Shown piece after piece: positions 59,495 to 64,000 of a stretch of 64,000 nt of DNA (positions within the stretch are counted from its first letter, which is position 1; each line of letters opens with the position of its first letter). A program made the translations under genes and the position numbers. This stretch comes from Cunninghamia lanceolata (taxonomy: Eukaryota > Streptophyta > Pinopsida > Cupressales > Cupressaceae), in the NCBI GenBank assembly GCA_027924645.1, contig BSBN01001149.1:2666001-2730000 (forward strand). The letters are read 5' to 3'. Under the pieces are notes generated by a model. The model saw only the letters and a list, made by a program, of their open reading frames with translations, had not been told where the DNA came from and ran no database searches.

Positions 59495-61159
59495 AATGTT
59501 TAAGGGTCAAGGGTTTAATGGTTGAAGGATTAGGGTTTAAGGCATACTATCAAGGGTAGAGGGTTTAGGGTTGAAGGTTTAAGGGATGAGGGTTGAGGAT
59601 TTAGGGATGACGACTAAGGGATTAGGGTTTACGGTATAGTGTTGAGGGTAGAGGGTTTATGGTTTAAGGTTTAAGGGTTGATGGGTGAGGCTTTAGGGAT
59701 AGGGTTTAGGGTTTAAGTTATAGTGTTGAGGGTTGAGGGTTTAGGGATAGGGTTTAGGATTTAAGTTTTAAGGGTTGAGGATTTAGGGATAGGGTTTAGG
59801 GTTTAAGGTTAAATGAGAGACCTAGATGGCTAAGGACAGATGGAGAGGTAGACAAGGAGTGACTAAGAAACTTAGAGACGGGAGAGGTAGAGGTGAGGGG
59901 GAGATAGAAGTGAGAGATAGAGAGGTGAGGGAAGAGATAGAATAAAATGAGAGAGTGAAGTTGACAACTTGAGGGAAAGATGGGTAAGGAGGAGGGAGAC
60001 AGGTGGAGAGGAAGGGAAATATCTAGAGAGCCCTGAGAGATATACAAGTGAGAGACCTACAACCTAGGGAGAGAGGGGTGAGAGAGACAGAGGAGAGATG
60101 GGAGTGAGGCAGATAGGGGAGGAGAGGGGTGGATAAGGGTTGAGGGTTTAAGGGTCTAAGGGTTGAGGGATTAGGGTTTAAGGTATAGTGTTGAGGGTTG
60201 AAGCCTAATCCCTCAACCCTTGACACTATACCTTAAACCCCAAAGTTGAGGGATTAGGGTTTTAAGGTATTGTGTCGAGGGTTGAGGGATTAGGGTTTAA
60301 CCCTCAACACTATACCTTAAACCCTAATCCCTCAACCCTTAGACCCTTAATACCTCAACCCTTAAACCCTCAACCATTAAACCCTAAACCCTTGACCCTT
60401 AAACCCTAAAGCTTTAAACCCTTAACCCTTATCCACCCCTCTCCTCCCCTATCTGCCTCACCCCCATCTCTCCCCTATTTCTCTCACCCCTCTCTCCCTA
60501 GGTTGTAGGTCTCTCACTTTTATATCTCTCAGGGCTCTCTAGATATTTCCCTTCCTCTCCACCTCTCTCCCTCCTCCTTACCCATCTTTCCCTCAAGTTG
60601 TCAACTTCACTCTCTCATTTTATTCTATCTCTCCCCTTACCTCTCTATCTCTCACCCCTATCTCCCACTCACCTCTCTACCTCTCCCCTCTCTAGGTTTC
60701 TTAGTCATTCCTTGTCTACCTCTTCATCTGTCCTTAGTCATCTAGGTGTCTCACTTAACCTAAACACTAAACCCTATCCCTAAAGCCTCAACCCTCAACC
60801 CTTAAACCTTATATCCTAAACCCTATCCCTAAACCCTCTACCCTCAACACTATACCTTATACCTTAATCCCTTAACCCTTAGCCCTAAAGCCTCAACCTT
60901 CAACCCTTAAACCTTCAACCATATCTCGAAACCCTTAACCCTCAAACCTCAATGTACTCAACCCTCAACGTCAAACCCTAATCCCTCAACCCTTAACTCT
61001 GATCCTCGACCCTCAATCCTATCCCTAAACCCTAAACCCTAAAGCCTCAACCCTCAACATCAAATCCTAATCCATCAACCCTTCACTCTAATCCCTCAAC
61101 CCTAAACCTTATCCCTAAACCCTCAACACTATACCTTAAACCCTAATCCCTCAACCCTT
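59495..61159. repeat. Large inverted repeat (hairpin) with telomere-like arms
   Basis: The left arm carries degenerate TTTAGGG, TTGAGGG and TTAAGGG runs (59495-59812), then a non-telomeric stem segment (59813-60139, GAGAGACCTAGATGG…). The right arm is the reverse complement: stem 60427-60757, then CCCTAAA, CCCTCAA and CCCTTAA runs to 61159. The centre (60140-60426) is also telomere-like and partly self-complementary. The repeats are variant and interstitial, not a clean telomere array. Serine/leucine-rich ORFs on either strand are artefacts of the composition. It could be a fold-back transposon or a product of break repair. Confidence 0.85.
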
Positions 61160-63118
61160 GTCAGAAGTTTTCTAGGTCATGCAGGCTACTATAGGAGGTT
61201 CATAGAAAACTTTAGCAGAATAGCTGCCCCCCTGTTTACCCTGCTTAACAAGGAAACATAATTTCTTTGGACAGCAGACTGTCAATCAGCATTTGAAACT
61301 TTGAAGAAGAAACTTACTGTGACACCAGTTTTAAGGAGACCTAATTGGACTTTACCATTCCACATACAAACTGATGCTTCAAATGAATCCATTGGGGCTG
61401 TTTTAGGACAAAAAGAGGAAGGAGAGAGTATGCATGCCATTTATTACATCAGCAAGAACCTTACCTCTGCAGAAAGAAATTATACAACAACTGAGAAGGA
61501 ATTCTTGGCAGTTATCTATGCTATAAACAAATTCAGACATTATATTACCAGATATAAAATATTTGTGCACATTGATCATGCAGCCATCAAGTACCTAATG
61601 AATAAACCAGTAGTAGGTGCAAGGATCATCAGGTGGTTATTGCTCTTGCAAGAGTTTGATATTACCATAGTTGATAATCCAGGAAAGTTTAATTTGGTTG
61701 CTGATTTTCTGTCAAGATTGCATACAGGAGGAGAAGATCAACCAGTGGAGGACAAATTTCTAGATGAACATCTTTTTGCTATATCCACTACTGCACCTTG
61801 GTTTGCTGACATAGCTAATTTATTAGCTACAGGCTTGTATCCATCCCATTTTACTTCAAAACAGAGAAAACGTTTGCTTAAAGAAAGCTTATCCTACAAA
61901 TGGTTGAATGGTTTACTATTTAAATGTGGTCCTGATTTCATTCTACGCAGGTGCTTGAAGGCTGATGAGACTTTTGATGTGTTGAGGGCATGTCATGATG
62001 AGCCATCTGGTGGCCACTACTTTTTTCACAGGACAGTCCACAAGATCCTTGGAGTTGGTTACTACTGGCCTTCTCTTCATAAAGACACAAATAAGTATGT
62101 GCAGCACTGTGACCAGTGCCAAAGGATGGGGCAGCCCACCTTTACCCAGGAAATGCTACTACATCCTCAAGTCATGATGGAACCCTTTGAGCAATGGGGT
62201 CTAGACTTTGTAGAACCAATCTCACCGCCATCATCAGGCAAGGAGTATATTCTAGTATGCACAGACTATGTTACTAAGTGGGTTGAGGTTCAAGCATTAC
62301 AGTTTGCAAGAGAAGAGAAAGTTGCTGATTTCTTTTACAATAGAATTTTCTTGAGGTTTGGAGCCCCAAAATCAATAGTTTCAGATAGAGGACCTCAATT
62401 TACTTCACAGGTAATCAAGACATTCACAGATTTGTACCAAGTCAAGCACAGAAAAGCTTCACCTTACCATCCTCAAGCAAATGGGCAGGTAGAAGTAACC
62501 AACAGAGAACTTGAGAATATCCTAACAAGGACAGTGGCAATGAACCGGAAGGATTGGGCTAATAGACTACCTGAAGCAGTTTGGGCTTACAACACAACTT
62601 GGAAGTCCACAACAAAGTTTTCACCATATGAACTGGTTTATGGGAAAAAGCCTATACTATCTATAGAATTTGAACTCTAGACACTTAAAACTGTATTGGA
62701 TGTTGGGCTGCCGCTGTCTACAATTCAATAGAACATGATTCTTCAGCTTAATGAGTTGGATGAGATTCAGACAGAAGCCATTCAGCAAACAGAACTGCTT
62801 CAGTACCAAAGGAAACAATGGCATGACCAACATATCAAAAGGAGGACATTTCAACAAGGAGATTGGGTTCTTCTCTATGATTCTAAATTTAAAGAATTCA
62901 AAGGGAAATTACAGACTCACTGGCTGGGTCCTTATCAAATAAAGGAAATGTTTGAAAATGGAACTGTATTATTGCAACCAATTGATGGGAGCACAAACAC
63001 ATTTCTAGTAAATGGTCACCGGATCAAGCTCTACAAAAGACCATCTACTAAAGAGGAGTTTCTTGATAACCTGAGTTTTGATACAAGGGATACCACCTCT
63101 GTCACAGTGTTAGAATAA
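61160..63118 (+). pseudogene. gypsy RNase H-integrase polyprotein fragment, three stops, no frameshift
   Basis: One frame spans 653 codons with stops near 61259 (TAA), 62678 (TAG) and 62729 (TAG). RNase H shows TDASNESIGAVLG, TTTEKEFLAVIYA and IDHAAIKYL with the expected acidic residues, ending NLVADFLSRL. Integrase shows the zinc-binding HX4H…CX2C (HYFFH, HCDQC), then the catalytic Asp of WGLDFVEP, the Asp of VSDRGPQF and the Glu of NGQVEVTNRE. The C-terminal part (GDWVLLYDSKFKEFKGKL, HWLGPYQIKEMF, VNGHRIKLY) is the usual Athila/Tat-type tail without a chromodomain. Gag, protease and most of RT are missing. The few lesions suggest moderate age. Confidence 0.9.
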
Positions 63119-63297
63119 TAAAAAAAAAAGGTTGAAAACCAGCAATGGCTGCCTTCTAAAAAAAAAAAAAAAAAGAAGGTTGAAAACCAGCAATGGCTGC
63201 CTTCTGAAAAAAAAAAAAAAATTAGAGAAAGATGGAAAACCAGCAAATGGCTGTCTTCTCGACCAAGGGAGTTGAAAACCAGTAAAATGGCAGTTCC
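63119..63297 (+). repeat. Four A-rich tandem repeats after integrase
   Basis: A unit of A-run plus GTTGAAAACCAGCAATGGCT plus GCCTTCT occurs about four times (A-runs at about 63119, 63159 and 63207; the last copy is A-poor) with decreasing match. It sits where the polypurine tract of the element is expected. Confidence 0.85.
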
Positions 63298-63361
63298 CTT
63301 ATCTAGGACAGTTGTAATAATTGAGCTCCGGATATGATCAGTTGCCAAAAATTGGCCCAAT

Positions 63362-63458
63362 GCATCTCCGGCGCTTTCCAATAAGGAGCATCTCCAGCGC
63401 TTCCCAATAAGGAGCATGTCTGGCGCTTTCCAATTAGGAGCACCTCCAGTGCTCTGTT
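63362..63458. repeat. 26-bp tandem repeat, 3.7 copies
   Basis: Units at 63362, 63388, 63414 and a partial one at 63440 read roughly GCATCTCCGGCGCTTTCCAA then TAAGGA. No coding role is evident. It may lie within the 3' untranslated region or LTR of the gypsy element. Confidence 0.88.
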
Positions 63459-64000
63459 AATAATGCCGGTAGTGTCCATAATAAAGGCGGGACCTACCTT
63501 GTCAGGTGGTAAAATAGACAACTCACATGTTGAGGTCATCAAGACTCATCTTCTACTTTATCGCACAACATAAATAAATTAAGATACTAATAATTGCAGG
63601 GATGACCACAAGCCGGCGCTGACATCACCATGGGCGTGGATCTTAGTGCCACTCATTGCAATGATTGCAGGTCGCGTGCAAGTAGGAAGCGGATGTCATT
63701 TCGGCCGCCGTTTAAATGCCATGACGCGTGCAGTTTCCAAAACGGTGCAACATTTCTCTCACGTACGTTGCCTCATCATTAAAACTGATCCAGGTAAATC
63801 TATTTTTCATTAATCATTAATTAGTAAACTGTCCTGTCTTTCTATTTTGAGTGCTGCTGTGATGACACGTCCCTCCACCATCATTTCCTTTTTCACATCC
63901 AAGCATGCCGCCATCTGTGCCTTAATGCCACCTTACCTCCGGAGCGCCCTGTCAGTCTGTTACAATTATGACTGCTTTGATCTCTTAACCCATCTGCATC
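63459..64000. other. Probable 3' untranslated region or LTR of the gypsy element
   Basis: No ORF and no second LTR copy in the window to compare with. It is relatively GC-rich between 63600 and 63760. The LTR start cannot be identified. Confidence 0.4.

Larger units (their letters stand above)
61160..64000 (+). mobile_element. 3' part of a Ty3/gypsy retrotransposon, 5' truncated at the hairpin
   Basis: Coding begins abruptly at 61160 inside the RT C-terminal region (VRSFLGHAGYYRRFIENFS), immediately after the telomere-like repeats. RNase H, integrase and a C-terminal domain follow, then A-rich repeats. The order RT-RH-IN is gypsy. The integrase (ILVCTDYVTKWVE, SPYHPQANGQVEVTNRE, SPYELVYGKKP) and the ILQLNELDE region resemble the Athila/Tat branch. 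A 3' LTR must start after about 63300 but cannot be delimited because the element runs to the window edge. Confidence 0.85.

Noticed and set aside
59796..60783. Ser/Leu/Pro-rich ORFs on both strands
   Set aside because: They mirror each other across the hairpin and reflect the CCCTAAA and CTCTCC-type composition.
63119..63458. CRISPR-like spaced repeats
   Set aside because: These are contiguous tandem repeats in plant retrotransposon sequence without unique spacers.

Overview
The window is plant nuclear DNA, most likely from a large-genome seed plant such as a gymnosperm. That is inferred from the density of nested, decayed LTR retrotransposons, unusually long gypsy LTRs, degenerate TTTAGGG-like repeats and the absence of any clearly intact host gene. 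No RNA gene or CRISPR array was found. Almost everything recognisable is mobile DNA or its relics.

Layout. 1-7357: the 5' two thirds of a minus-strand Ty3/gypsy element (3' end off the left edge), with a 3.65 kb LTR, PBS, an extra ORF whose start resembles the histone H3 tail, gag with one frameshift, and an otherwise open PR-RT-RNase H. 7711-16143: a minus-strand pseudogene of an unrecognised protein of about 1,280 codons, split by a 4.6 kb solo LTR (8982-13579) with a perfect 5 bp duplication. 16661-17440: a degenerate tandem repeat. 18402-23487: an old plus-strand Ty1/copia element. 24650-39236: a second plus-strand copia element (TSD aaacc) carrying nested insertions: a non-coding LTR element (28720-38320), within whose 5' LTR sits a younger minus-strand copia element (28952-35911, TSD catac), and within whose body sits a tRNA-derived SINE (36939-37221, 17 bp TSD).

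42187-59455: a region that does not look like an LTR element. Two convergent multi-exon pseudogenes lie here: a plus-strand gene (42525-46204) and a minus-strand gene (51942-58039) for a DDE-like transposase that I cannot place in a named superfamily. Each has, upstream of its 5' end, a related cluster of 18-bp near-palindromes (42187-42400 and 59265-59455). Between the genes lie six copies of a 359-bp satellite and a second tandem repeat. This is the best candidate for an undescribed mobile system, although the two end clusters are direct rather than inverted copies.

59495-61159: a large inverted repeat (hairpin) with telomere-like outer arms. 61160-64000: the 3' half of a plus-strand gypsy pol (RNase H and integrase, one frame, three stops) abutting the hairpin, followed by purine-rich tandem repeats.

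Decay style: in several coding relics the reading frame persists for 2 kb or more and is broken only by stop codons, many explicable as C-to-T changes, as expected in heavily methylated plant repeats. Positions and translations were read by eye; divergence figures are rough.
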